From an uncultured Erythrobacter sp. (GTDB lineage Bacteria > Pseudomonadota > Alphaproteobacteria > Sphingomonadales > Sphingomonadaceae), in assembly GCA_947493165.1 (NCBI GenBank), contig CANLPY010000001.1:2158566-2222565 (forward strand): a stretch of DNA of 64,000 nucleotides, in the 5' to 3' direction. The position numbers and the translations under genes were made by a program. The notes beneath the pieces were generated by a model that was not told the origin of the DNA, did no database searches, and saw only the letters and a list, made by a program, of their open reading frames with translations. Shown one piece after another: positions 19,601 through 28,153 of the stretch. The first letter of the stretch is position 1, and each line of letters begins with the position of its first letter.

Positions 19601-19630
19601 GTTGCGAGGTTCGCAACATTAAATATATCT
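19601..19630 (+). promoter_or_regulatory. Predicted promoter with overlapping palindromic operator
   Basis: A sigma-70-like promoter: TTGCGA at 19602-19607 and TATATC at 19624-19629 (16-base spacer). The -35 element lies inside a perfect inverted repeat, GTTGCGA-GGT-TCGCAAC (19601-19617). A second repeat, GCAACGCA/TGCGTTGC (19568-19575 and 19598-19605), lies just upstream and overlaps it. The layout suggests a regulated promoter for the RNA described next; the regulator is unknown. Confidence 0.5.
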
Positions 19631-19635
19631 TTTAA

Positions 19636-19797
19636 ACAGGCGGATGTTTGATTTTTGGGCAGTTAGTTGCAGTTCACGCAACATTCTATGCGGCTTTCGC
19701 ACTTGCACAAAGAGCTGCCCGCGCCCATCTGATTGGCGTGCCTTCAAGGCATCCTCTCCCAAACTTTTCAGCCCGGTCTTCGGACCGGGCTTTTTCT
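19636..19797 (+). ncRNA. Predicted structured small RNA
   Basis: This sits in the 516-base divergent gap between scoA and the CDC48 gene, which has no convincing ORF. A strong plus-strand terminator in the middle of a divergent gap implies a transcript that begins and ends inside it. The predicted RNA (about 160 nt) can fold as a branched domain closed by GGGCAG/CTGCCC (19657-19662, 19715-19720) enclosing TTGC/GCAA and TGCG/CGCA hairpins. Then come a GCGCC/GGCGT hairpin and a TGCCT-TCA-AGGCA hairpin. An unpaired CCTCTCCC (19753-19760), which could pair with Shine-Dalgarno sites, lies just before the terminator. I do not recognise an Rfam family. A leader or riboswitch of the CDC48 gene, ended by the terminator, is the alternative. 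Confidence 0.5.
19770..19797 (+). terminator. Rho-independent terminator of the predicted small RNA
   Basis: A perfect 9-bp stem (AGCCCGGTC / GACCGGGCT) with a stable TTCG tetraloop, followed by TTTTCTT. It lies 149 bases before the CDC48 start and points the same way, so it must end a transcript starting within the gap. Confidence 0.85.
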
Positions 19798-19945
19798 TAG
19801 AGCGGCTGCTTTCCTGCAGGTCGCAATGCTCTGCGATCAGCAGCGTAGTTCAGCCGGCAGCTGAATCCGAATTGTATTATGATCATTGGCTTCCTAGCTA
19901 ATCATCGCGCTGCTATGCCCGATAGCTTAGAGAGGATTTATAAAT

Positions 19946-22252
19946 ATGGCTGATGCCGAAACTGCGCCCCCAGCTCGAACAGCCCGGCTTCAGGTTGCGC
20001 CCGCTAGGCAAGAAGAATCGGGACAAGGCATTGCTCGTATGCCGCGATCTGCATTCCAAACACTGGGCATCACAGAAGGCGATGTAGTTGAGATCGTTGG
20101 CAAGCGGAGTACGCCAGCGATTGCAATGGCTGCATACAGCGAAGATGACACGCTTGACGTCGTGCGTCTGGATGGCTTGCAACGTGGCAATGCTGACACG
20201 GGTTCGGGCGAACATGTGGAAATCACGGCCGCAGAATCGCGCCCGGCGACGCGCGTCGTGTTTGCTCCTGCACAGCGGGAAATGCGCCTTCAAGGTCCGA
20301 CGCAGGCGCTCAAGCGCAACTTCTTCAAACGTCCATTGGTCGCAGGCGATCTGGTAGCGACGACAGGTCAGCAGCCTGTCCAGAATATGCCGTCTGATGT
20401 CCGCCAATTGCTTCGTGCGCCAGCCTACGCATTGACGCAAATTCGTCTTTCTGTCGCATCGACTGCGCCAAAAGGCATCGTGCATATCGACGAGAATACC
20501 GAAGTTGAGCTTCGTACTGAATTCGAAGAACCACGCGATGCTCGTGCCGGTGTTAACTATGACGATGTTGGTGGGATGGGAGATACCATTCAGCAATTAC
20601 GTGAAATGGTCGAACTTCCGCTTCGCTACCCTGAACTGTTCACCAGATTAGGTGTGGATCCGCCCAAGGGTGTTCTGCTGCACGGCCCTCCTGGGACGGG
20701 CAAGACGCGGCTCGCTCAGGCGGTCGCGAACGAATCCGACGCAGAATTTTTCACTATCAACGGCCCAGAGATCATGGGCTCAGGCTACGGTGAGAGCGAG
20801 AAACGCTTACGCGAAGTGTTCGAAGAGGCCACGCGCGCCGCTCCCGCCATAGTCTTTATCGACGAGATCGATTCGATTGCTCCCAAACGTCAAAACGTGC
20901 CCGGTGAGGCGGAAAAGCGACTGGTCGCGCAATTACTTACTTTGATGGATGGCTTAGAAGCGCGTGCCAATTTGGTCGTGATTGCTGCCACCAATAGGCC
21001 TGATGCGATTGATGAGGCGCTGCGCCGTCCAGGGCGGTTTGACCGGGAGATTATCATCGGCGTCCCTGACCAGCGCGGAAGACGTGAAATTCTCGCGATT
21101 CACACGCGTGGAATGCCACTAGAGGATGAGGTTGAACTCAACGAGTTGTCGCGCGTCACTCATGGATTTGTTGGTGCGGACATCGCAGCACTTGCGCGCG
21201 AAGCAGCGATTGATGCGGTACGTCGCATAATGCCCAAGCTCGACCTTGATGAGCGTACCGTTCCGCAAGAGGTGCTTGAGGAACTTTGTGTCACGCGCGA
21301 CGATTTTCTCGGCGCGCTCAAGCGAATTCAACCAAGCGCCATGCGCGAAGTCATGGTCCAAGTGCCAAATGTCTCTTGGGATGACATTGGCGGGGTGGGT
21401 GATGCGATTGATAAGTTACAAGAGGGTATCGAGCTACCGCTGAAAAATCCTGACGCATTCCGCCGATTGGGGATCCGTCCGGCAAAAGGTTTCTTGCTCT
21501 ATGGTCCTCCCGGCACAGGTAAGACCTTGCTCGCGAAAGCGGTCGCTAAAGAGGCGGAAGCTAACTTCATCTCAATGAAGAGTTCTGATCTCCTTTCGAA
21601 ATGGTATGGCGAGAGCGAACAGCAAATAGCCCGTATGTTTGCTCGCGCACGCTCTGTTGCACCATGCGTTATTTTTATTGATGAGATTGACAGCCTGGTC
21701 CCGGCCCGTGGCTCCGGCCAAGGCGAACCTCAGGTCACTGGCCGAGTTGTGAATACAATCCTTGCTGAGATGGACGGCATGGAAGAACTGCAGTCTGTCG
21801 TTGTTGTTGGCGCTACAAACCGGCCAACATTGGTCGATCCTGCATTGCTACGACCCGGCCGGTTCGACGAGTTGGTCTATGTTGGAACGCCTGACAAAGC
21901 TGGCCGCAAACATATCCTTGAGATCCACACAGAAGGCATGCCGTTGGCCAAAGATGTCGACCTTGCGCACGTAGCTGGGAAGACGGAACGCTTCACTGGC
22001 GCGGACCTTGAAGATGTTGTTCGCCGCGCTGGTCTGAACGCACTCAAGCGATTGGGCAGCGACGTTGACACGGTCGCAGCTATAGACTTTGAGGAAGCGC
22101 TCAAGGATTCGCGCGCAACGGTGACCGGCAAGATGGAAGCTGAATATCGAAAGATGCGCGGTGAGCTCAAGAAGCGAGCAGCGGAAGTCAATCCGATTGG
22201 TTTCCTAGAACCCGAAAAGCTGGAACCTACCCGTGCCAAGAAACACAGCTGA
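19946..22252 (+). CDS. CDC48/VCP family AAA ATPase
   Basis: A 768-residue double-AAA ATPase closely patterned on archaeal VAT and eukaryotic p97. The N domain (about 10-185) is a double-psi barrel type; D1 (about 200-430) and D2 (about 475-710) each have Walker A (GPPGTGKT), Walker B (FIDEIDS) and arginine-finger/sensor segments (ATNRPD..RRPGRFD, ATNRPT..LRPGRFD). Such enzymes unfold proteins using ATP. They are rare in bacteria but known in sphingomonads, where the role is undefined. No ubiquitin-like or proteasome gene is near. It is monocistronic with a GAGAGGA ribosome site, and its stop is two bases from the convergent MscS stop. Confidence 0.95.
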   Translation: MADAETAPPARTARLQVAPARQEESGQGIARMPRSAFQTLGITEGDVVEIVGKRSTPAIAMAAYSEDDTLDVVRLDGLQRGNADTGSGEHVEITAAESRPATRVVFAPAQREMRLQGPTQALKRNFFKRPLVAGDLVATTGQQPVQNMPSDVRQLLRAPAYALTQIRLSVASTAPKGIVHIDENTEVELRTEFEEPRDARAGVNYDDVGGMGDTIQQLREMVELPLRYPELFTRLGVDPPKGVLLHGPPGTGKTRLAQAVANESDAEFFTINGPEIMGSGYGESEKRLREVFEEATRAAPAIVFIDEIDSIAPKRQNVPGEAEKRLVAQLLTLMDGLEARANLVVIAATNRPDAIDEALRRPGRFDREIIIGVPDQRGRREILAIHTRGMPLEDEVELNELSRVTHGFVGADIAALAREAAIDAVRRIMPKLDLDERTVPQEVLEELCVTRDDFLGALKRIQPSAMREVMVQVPNVSWDDIGGVGDAIDKLQEGIELPLKNPDAFRRLGIRPAKGFLLYGPPGTGKTLLAKAVAKEAEANFISMKSSDLLSKWYGESEQQIARMFARARSVAPCVIFIDEIDSLVPARGSGQGEPQVTGRVVNTILAEMDGMEELQSVVVVGATNRPTLVDPALLRPGRFDELVYVGTPDKAGRKHILEIHTEGMPLAKDVDLAHVAGKTERFTGADLEDVVRRAGLNALKRLGSDVDTVAAIDFEEALKDSRATVTGKMEAEYRKMRGELKKRAAEVNPIGFLEPEKLEPTRAKKHS

Positions 22253-22254
22253 AA

Positions 22255-23346
22255 CTAATTTGGGGCGGCTGCTTCCCCAGCCTTGGGGCGGCCGCCCGGC
22301 AGCTCAAGCCGATGACGGATAAGGGCATCGGGCATATTTAGTCGTAACCAGTCGATCATATGCTCGCGTGTGTCACAGCGCAGAGTCCAAAGGTCACCGA
22401 TAGTCGCGGCGCTCATCGACAGCCGCAGTTCGATGCTCTCAGGATATGCTTCTGTCATAAGCAACGCGACGGTGCGTCCATCATGCAGTTCGTGTGATGT
22501 GACGAACTGCTCGAATTCTTTGCGAATGGGAGCAACTTCGGCCGCCGGGTCGAGGTGAAGAAACACGGGTCCGGTCAGCATCTCGCTTTTACGTGACCAG
22601 TTTTCGAAACTGTCGTCGAGAAACCGGCTAGTTGGAACGATTACCGCGCGCTCATCCCATGTACGCACTTTGACGAAGCTCATGTGGATTTCTTCCACGC
22701 GGCCCGTCTCTCCATCAACTTTGACCATATCGCCCAGTCGCATGGGCTCAGTCAAAGCAACCTGCAGACCTGCAATCAGAGATTTAAGCGCAGGTTGAGC
22801 CGCGGCACCTACAGCCAAAGCGGCAAGACCAGCTGAAGCAAGCAACGTGGTGCCGATCGCCTGCACCGACGGAATGCTGAACAGCATAAGTCCAACCGTG
22901 ATTATTATGATGGCGAATGTTGCAGTGCGCGAAAGCACAGCGATCCGCGTACGGCGGCTGCGCATAGCAACTGGATCGCCATACGCATCCATTCGCAATT
23001 CCAGCACCGCGGTTAGCGCTTTTACGAAATTGAAGGCTATCCAGCCCAGTAGTGCCGGACGTAAGAATTGTGCGAGCGGCTCCCAGAAACGGCCAAGCTC
23101 TTGGTTAGCCTGTGCAGCCAAGGTTACGCCGATGGCCAAAAATGACCACTTAATGGGAGATCTAATTCGGTCGACGATCAGTTCGTCGACTTCGGTTTCA
23201 GACATTTTTGTCAATCGACCGATAATGGCGAATGCGATGCGGAAGATGATGTAGGCAATTGTCAAGCCCACAAATAAGGCGAATGACGCCATAAGGACTT
23301 GGCTCCAGTCGATGTCCCAATTGGCTGGGTTCAAATCATTGAGCAT
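22255..23346 (-). CDS. MscS family mechanosensitive channel
   Basis: A 363-residue MscS-type channel, the second in the window. Membrane segments lie at roughly 18-45, 65-85, 95-113 and 140-165, followed by the pore helix (TTLLASAGLAALAVGAAAQPALKSLIAGL) and the beta/cytoplasmic domain starting with GDMVKVDGETGRVEEI. It probably opens under membrane tension to protect against hypo-osmotic shock. It has no signal peptide or BON domain, unlike the channel at 6.8 kb. It lies 61 bases after polA on the same strand and may be co-transcribed with it. Confidence 0.92.
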   Translation of the reverse strand: MLNDLNPANWDIDWSQVLMASFALFVGLTIAYIIFRIAFAIIGRLTKMSETEVDELIVDRIRSPIKWSFLAIGVTLAAQANQELGRFWEPLAQFLRPALLGWIAFNFVKALTAVLELRMDAYGDPVAMRSRRTRIAVLSRTATFAIIIITVGLMLFSIPSVQAIGTTLLASAGLAALAVGAAAQPALKSLIAGLQVALTEPMRLGDMVKVDGETGRVEEIHMSFVKVRTWDERAVIVPTSRFLDDSFENWSRKSEMLTGPVFLHLDPAAEVAPIRKEFEQFVTSHELHDGRTVALLMTEAYPESIELRLSMSAATIGDLWTLRCDTREHMIDWLRLNMPDALIRHRLELPGGRPKAGEAAAPN

Positions 23347-23407
23347 GCTAGATCACTTGTCTCTTGAGGGCTGGTTCTTCGTTTCGTCTGACTCGCTCCG
23401 CAACGCA

Positions 23408-26239
23408 TCAATGCGCAGCATCCCAAGAAGTGCCTGTACCAATCTCGATTTGCAGGGGCACGTCAATTTTCACTGACGGAAGCGCCGCTTGCGCCATAAC
23501 TCGTTCAATAATCGGACTGGCTTTCTCAACATCGTCTTCTGGCAGTTCGAAGACGAGCTCGTCATGAACTTGCAAGAGCATACGAACATTCGTCAAATCA
23601 GCGTCGTGCAGTGCTGGGAGCATTCGCACCATCGCGCGCTTGATGATATCGGCACTCGTTCCTTGAATAGGCGCGTTAATCGCAGCCCTTTCTGAGCCTT
23701 GACGTTCGGCCTGATTCTTCGACTTGATCCGTGGGAACCACGTTTTGCGGCCGAAGAGTGTTTCAGAATAACCTCGCTCGCGCACTGTCTCTAAAGTTTC
23801 CATGATATAACGTTGAATGCCTGGGAAACGCTTGAAGTAAGTGTCGATCATCGACTGCGCCTCATCGGGTTCCACCTCAAGTCGGCCCGCTAGGCCCCAG
23901 CGCGAGATGCCGTAGAGAATGGCGAAGTTGATCGTTTTGGCGCGGGCGCGGGTGTCGCGTGTGAGCTCGCCAAACATTTCGGTGGCCGTGCGCGCGTGAA
24001 TATCCTCACCGTTCGCAAATGCCTCTTTAAGTGTCTCAACATCGGCCATATGCGCAGCCAACCGCAATTCAATCTGCGAATAGTCGGCCGCCAGCAGCAC
24101 ATTGCCCGGCTCAGGCACAAATGCTTCGCGAATCTTGCGGCCAATCGGCGTACGGATCGGAATATTTTGCAAGTTCGGGTCGGTCGACGAGAGACGTCCG
24201 GTTTGCGCACCAGCAAGACTATAGCTGGTGTGCACACGCCCGGTCTTCGGGTTGATCGCCTGCTGCAGTGCATCAGTGTAGGTTGACTTCAACTTGGTCA
24301 GCTGGCGCCATTCTAGTACTTTATTGGCTATTCCTGCGCCCTCGGCGGCGAGCCGCTCCAAAACGCTTTGATCTGTCGAATATTGACCGCTTTTCCCTTT
24401 TTTTCCTCCTTTATAGCCGAGCTTTTCGAACAAGATCTCACCCAGCTGCTTAGGACTCCCTACAGTGAAATCTTGCCCAGCAAGGTCGTGGATTTGGCCT
24501 TCCAACAAAGCAGTTTGGGTTGCGAACTCCTCTGAGAGTTTTGAGAGTTGGGCGCGATCGACTTTGATGCCTTCGCGCTCCATCCCAGCAACCACAGGGA
24601 TCAATGGTCGGTCGACCCGCTCATAAATCTGAGTTCCGCGCTCATCCGTAAGGCGCGGTTTCATATGCTGGTACAGCCGCCACGTTACGTCGGCGTCTTC
24701 AGCGGCATATTCAGTGGCTCGATCCAGTTGCACTTCGCCAAATGGAATTTGCTTCTTGCCGGCACCACAGACCTCTTTGAAGGCAAGCGGTGTGTGCCCA
24801 AGGTGGCGCGCGGATAGCTCATCCATACCGTGACCGCCGCCCATCGCTTCGCCGCGTCCGGCATCAAGGTCGAAGCTCATGACCATGGTGTCTTCAATCG
24901 GGCTTACAGAGATATTATAGCGAGCAAGCACGTTGAGATCGTATTTGCCATTCTGAAAAACCTTGGTGACCGAAGGGTGCTCCAACATCGGTTTGAGCGC
25001 CGCCAATGCAGCCTCAAATTCGACCTGCGCGGGCTTTTCTGCCAACAAATCAGTGCCCCCATGGGCGAACGGGATGTAGCAGGCATCATTCGGACCAAGC
25101 GCTAGACTGACACCAACTAGGTCCGCTTGCATTGCGTTTAAAGAAGATGTCTCGGTGTCGACAGCTACCTTTCGGGCCGCGATTGCGCGTCCGACCCAAG
25201 TGTTGAGGGCATCAATAGTTTGGACTGTCGCATATGCGCTGCGATCAACCGCTGGCATTTCGGGGAGTGGTTGACGGTTGCCTTCGACGCTCCCCGTGTC
25301 GCCGGCTTTATCTGCTTGTGCGGGATGCAAATTGTTTGCCCGCTCTGGACTGCCCGATCCTGCTCCGAGCCGCCGTTGTAACGAGGTGAAGCCATGCTTC
25401 TCCAGAAAAGCGGCCAACGGTTCTTCGGGGATTTTGACCAGTTCCATCTCATCGAGAGGCTGGGGTAGATCGCAATCCTCTTTGAGTGTCACCAGAACCC
25501 GGCTCATCTCTGCGTCTTCTCGTCCTTCGAGTAGCCGCTCCTTCAGTTTGGATTTCTTCATATCAGGCGCTGAATCAAGTGCCGCTGTCAGCGATCCATG
25601 CTGTGCGATCAGCTTGCTCGCCGTCTTTGGGCCGACGCCGTAAATACCTGGAATATTGTCCACGCTATCGCCCATCAGCGCGAGGACATCGCCTACCAGT
25701 TCTGGCCGCACGCCGAACTTTTCTTCAACTTCCGGGACATAAATGCGGGCACTCTTCATGGTGTCGAGCATGTCGATCCTTGCGCCGTTCTTCTCTCCAA
25801 TCAGTTGCATCAGATCCTTGTCGGACGACACGATGGTTACATTCCAACCTTGGCCTTGTGCGACGCGAGCATATGATGCGATCAAGTCATCGGCCTCCAA
25901 GCCTTCTTGCTCAATACAAGGCAGGCTAAACGCTTTTGTGGCGTCTCTGATCAATGGAAATTGCGGAACCAAATCTTCAGGCGGAGGGGGGCGGTTTGCT
26001 TTGTACTCGGGATAAATGTCGTTCCGAAAGGAGTAAGAGCTTTTATCTAGGATGACGGCCAGGTGTGTCGGTCCATCGGCTTGATCAAGATCCTCTGCAA
26101 GCTTCCAAAGCATAGTCGTGTAGCCGTAGACTGCGCCCACTGGCGTTCCTTCTGGATCGGTCAGTGGCGGCAATCGGTGATAGGCTCTGAAAATGTAAGA
26201 TGAGCCATCGACGAGATAGAGATGTGGTTGTTCGGCCAT
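23408..26239 (-). CDS. polA: DNA polymerase I
   Basis: A 943-residue family A polymerase for Okazaki-fragment maturation and repair. The 5' nuclease domain (1 to about 290) has LVDGSSYIFRAYH and the ADDLIAS metal site. The 3'-5' proofreading domain keeps the DTETSSL exo I motif near residue 370, so proofreading is likely active. The polymerase domain has LLAADYSQIELRLAAH (motif A), RAKTINFAILYG (motif B) and LQVHDELVFE (motif C). Full length, ATG at 26239. The next gene downstream is the MscS channel. Confidence 0.98.
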   Translation of the reverse strand: MAEQPHLYLVDGSSYIFRAYHRLPPLTDPEGTPVGAVYGYTTMLWKLAEDLDQADGPTHLAVILDKSSYSFRNDIYPEYKANRPPPPEDLVPQFPLIRDATKAFSLPCIEQEGLEADDLIASYARVAQGQGWNVTIVSSDKDLMQLIGEKNGARIDMLDTMKSARIYVPEVEEKFGVRPELVGDVLALMGDSVDNIPGIYGVGPKTASKLIAQHGSLTAALDSAPDMKKSKLKERLLEGREDAEMSRVLVTLKEDCDLPQPLDEMELVKIPEEPLAAFLEKHGFTSLQRRLGAGSGSPERANNLHPAQADKAGDTGSVEGNRQPLPEMPAVDRSAYATVQTIDALNTWVGRAIAARKVAVDTETSSLNAMQADLVGVSLALGPNDACYIPFAHGGTDLLAEKPAQVEFEAALAALKPMLEHPSVTKVFQNGKYDLNVLARYNISVSPIEDTMVMSFDLDAGRGEAMGGGHGMDELSARHLGHTPLAFKEVCGAGKKQIPFGEVQLDRATEYAAEDADVTWRLYQHMKPRLTDERGTQIYERVDRPLIPVVAGMEREGIKVDRAQLSKLSEEFATQTALLEGQIHDLAGQDFTVGSPKQLGEILFEKLGYKGGKKGKSGQYSTDQSVLERLAAEGAGIANKVLEWRQLTKLKSTYTDALQQAINPKTGRVHTSYSLAGAQTGRLSSTDPNLQNIPIRTPIGRKIREAFVPEPGNVLLAADYSQIELRLAAHMADVETLKEAFANGEDIHARTATEMFGELTRDTRARAKTINFAILYGISRWGLAGRLEVEPDEAQSMIDTYFKRFPGIQRYIMETLETVRERGYSETLFGRKTWFPRIKSKNQAERQGSERAAINAPIQGTSADIIKRAMVRMLPALHDADLTNVRMLLQVHDELVFELPEDDVEKASPIIERVMAQAALPSVKIDVPLQIEIGTGTSWDAAH

Positions 26240-26495
26240 ACCTGCTGCTAGCAGCCTCCGCCGCGGCTGATAAGCCGGTTCAGTGCAAGGTCTGATGCTA
26301 TAACCGAATTGTCTTCAATGTTGGCAGTTCGAGGGTCAAATAAGGCAGGAAAACGGCAAAAAAGGCAATTAGGGCTTGTGCTGCCACAAAGTTGCCATTA
26401 TTTGGACGTTGAGGCTTGGGGACTAGACCAAGCTTTGGCATTTTCCGGGGGACCGGATTTGCATGACATACTCGCTAATTGAGGAATTTAATCCC

Positions 26496-26795
26496 ATGCG
26501 TAAAATTATTCTTGCTGCCGCTGTAGCTGGTTCGGCTCTTGGCCTTGCTGCATGTTCGGAAACCGCTGAAAAAGCTGGTGAAACTGCTGACGCAATGGCT
26601 GCTGATGCCACATCAGTAGTTGAAGACGGCGCTGCTGCCGTTGAAGGCGCTGCAGCGGACGCTACCGAAGCTGCTGGCGATGCTGCTGATGCAACTGGTG
26701 AAGCTGTTGAAGGCGCTGCTGCTGACGCTACCGAAGCTGCTGAAGGCGCTGCCGCAGCGGCTGAAGAAGCTTTGACCGGCGAAGCTGCTGAGTAA
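26496..26795 (+). CDS. Small Ala-rich repeat lipoprotein
   Basis: A 99-residue predicted lipoprotein. The signal MRKIILAAAVAGSALGLAAC ends in a lipobox Cys20. The mature part is almost wholly Ala/Glu/Asp with an 11-residue helical period; a 22-residue unit (VEGAAADATEAA...) occurs twice and is encoded by a 66-base tandem repeat. The composition resembles LEA-like or apolipoprotein-like amphipathic helices and suggests a periplasmic, envelope-associated role (inference). The ATG at 26496 is chosen over 26463 because it begins the signal peptide and has GAGGA upstream. Followed by a strong terminator. The 256 bases before it hold nothing further I can name. Confidence 0.85.
   Translation: MRKIILAAAVAGSALGLAACSETAEKAGETADAMAADATSVVEDGAAAVEGAAADATEAAGDAADATGEAVEGAAADATEAAEGAAAAAEEALTGEAAE
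26640..26742 (+). repeat. Intragenic 66-bp tandem repeat
   Basis: A 37-base segment at 26640-26676 recurs at 26706-26742 with only a few changes, giving a 66-base (22-codon) period within the lipoprotein gene. It encodes the repeated helical unit. Confidence 0.75.
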
Positions 26796-26829
26796 TTCAG
26801 CGCTTCAGAGTACACGCTCAAAAGCTAGA

Positions 26830-26862
26830 GGGCGGCGCCGTTGGCGTCGCCCTTTTTCTTTG
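26830..26862 (+). terminator. Rho-independent terminator after the repeat lipoprotein
   Basis: A 10-bp GC stem (26830-26839 with 26843-26852, one G-T pair) with a 3-base loop, followed by TTTTTCTTTG. It ends the lipoprotein transcript and also separates it from the convergent beta-lactamase-like gene. Confidence 0.88.
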
Positions 26863-26902
26863 TCTAGATGTTATCTCGAATTGGTTGGCTAGGGCTCGGC
26901 GT

Positions 26903-27922
26903 TTAGCCACCTGAGCGACTAGCATTGCTCCAATTTTGCTGTGTACGAGCCCTGGCCCCAAAACCATCATATAACGCGCGGGCAATTGCCGCGATCCGTC
27001 GCTCACGAGCAAGGCGTGATCCTTGGCCTGTTACATAAATCGCCACGGCGATAGCTCGTCCGTCTGGCGATTCGATAATGCCGATGTCGCTCGATGTGTT
27101 GTTAAGCGATCCGGTTTTGTGGCTGACTCTCGCGCCTGAAGGCATGTTCGCCACAATACGGCGCTTTCCCGTCCGTGTGCGGCTCATTGCACCAAGTAAA
27201 ACGCGCCGACTTTCCGTTGAAAGGAACTTGCCTTGATACAGGCCCTGCAGCAATTGAGCCATCGCCTTAGGTGTCGCGGAATCGCGCGGATCAATCCACG
27301 CGGCCGGGTCGTATTCGCCATCATCTCGTACGAGAGTTGCAATATCGCGATCAATGCTAAAATTCTCAATGCCTTGCCTCCGAACCCAGTCATTGACCCG
27401 CTCGGGCCCTCCGACAGCGGCTAGCAAGGCATCCGTAGCCGGGTTGCTAGAGCGAGTGATCATGATTTCAATCAGATCAATCGCCTGCATATAATTGCCC
27501 TTGCGCACCGGTGCCGCGCGCGACGAATATTTCGCTGAACGAATTGGGATAAGCAGCGGAAACTCGCTGGTGAGGGAGTATCGCCCTTGCTCGACCATTT
27601 CCAAATAGGTGGCAGCGACTGCGATCTTGCTCGTCGATGCCATTGGGAAAAGTTGGTCACCCAAGACATAAAGCTGATCGCCAGTCGCAAGGTCGACTGC
27701 TGCAACACCTATACGACCTTTGTCGCCATCAGCCAGCTCAGCGATCCGGCGTTCGAAGCTTGTTTCATATCGCGCCTCAAAGCTTTGCGGATCACGGACA
27801 TCGGTGCCGAGCGCGTTGTCGAAGCTGGCAAGAAGTTCGTTGCCTTGGGCTGCGGCTGGGCTGCTCATCAAAAGAGTGGCAGCAATACTTGCGAAAATCG
27901 GTTTTAATCGGCTTTTAGGCAT
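26903..27922 (-). CDS. Class A beta-lactamase-like serine hydrolase lacking Glu166
   Basis: A 339-residue secreted protein with a signal peptide (cleavage near AAA-QG, residue 25). The penicilloyl-serine fold is clear: SxxK as STSK (in MASTSKIAVA), SxN as SSN (RSSNPATD), the DPRDSATP end of the omega loop, and KTG (SHKTGS). In class A enzymes the omega loop reads DRxEPxLN, where the Glu (Ambler 166) activates the deacylating water. Here the aligned segment is DRDIATLV, so Glu166 is replaced by Ile and the loop is several residues longer. It may acylate but not turn over beta-lactams, or act on another substrate. Calling it a resistance enzyme is not justified. Divergent from the DUF305 gene. 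Confidence 0.85.
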   Translation of the reverse strand: MPKSRLKPIFASIAATLLMSSPAAAQGNELLASFDNALGTDVRDPQSFEARYETSFERRIAELADGDKGRIGVAAVDLATGDQLYVLGDQLFPMASTSKIAVAATYLEMVEQGRYSLTSEFPLLIPIRSAKYSSRAAPVRKGNYMQAIDLIEIMITRSSNPATDALLAAVGGPERVNDWVRRQGIENFSIDRDIATLVRDDGEYDPAAWIDPRDSATPKAMAQLLQGLYQGKFLSTESRRVLLGAMSRTRTGKRRIVANMPSGARVSHKTGSLNNTSSDIGIIESPDGRAIAVAIYVTGQGSRLARERRIAAIARALYDGFGARARTQQNWSNASRSGG

Positions 27923-27992
27923 GAAGTTATTCTACTCCAATAGAGTTATCGTGCGCTTAACGGTTTGCGATTCTAGCCTGCAAGCACTCTTT

Positions 27993-28008
27993 TCATCGCC
28001 TGCGATGA
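27993..28008. promoter_or_regulatory. Palindrome in the divergent control region
   Basis: A perfect inverted repeat TCATCGC-CT-GCGATGA, 71 bases from the start of the beta-lactamase-like gene and 146 from the DUF305 gene. A second inverted repeat (TGTTGGTC at 28059-28066, GACCAACA at 28085-28092) lies nearer the DUF305 gene. Either could be an operator or mRNA hairpin. Confidence 0.4.
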
Positions 28009-28153
28009 ACGGTGCGTCGCAAGCGACCGGATTCGTCGGCCGCTCTTTTCAATCAGCGTGTTGGTCAAATTATCGATGAAACTCGACCAACAACCTTGAC
28101 TGGTGCACGGACCTCGGCAGTGTGCCGCCGGATATCAAAAGATGGGACGACAT

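Noticed and set aside
19601-19617. T-arm-like hairpin (5-bp stem, 7-base loop) suggesting a tRNA
   Set aside because: The loop lacks the TTCRA pattern and no acceptor, D or anticodon arms surround it; it is read as an operator/promoter palindrome instead.
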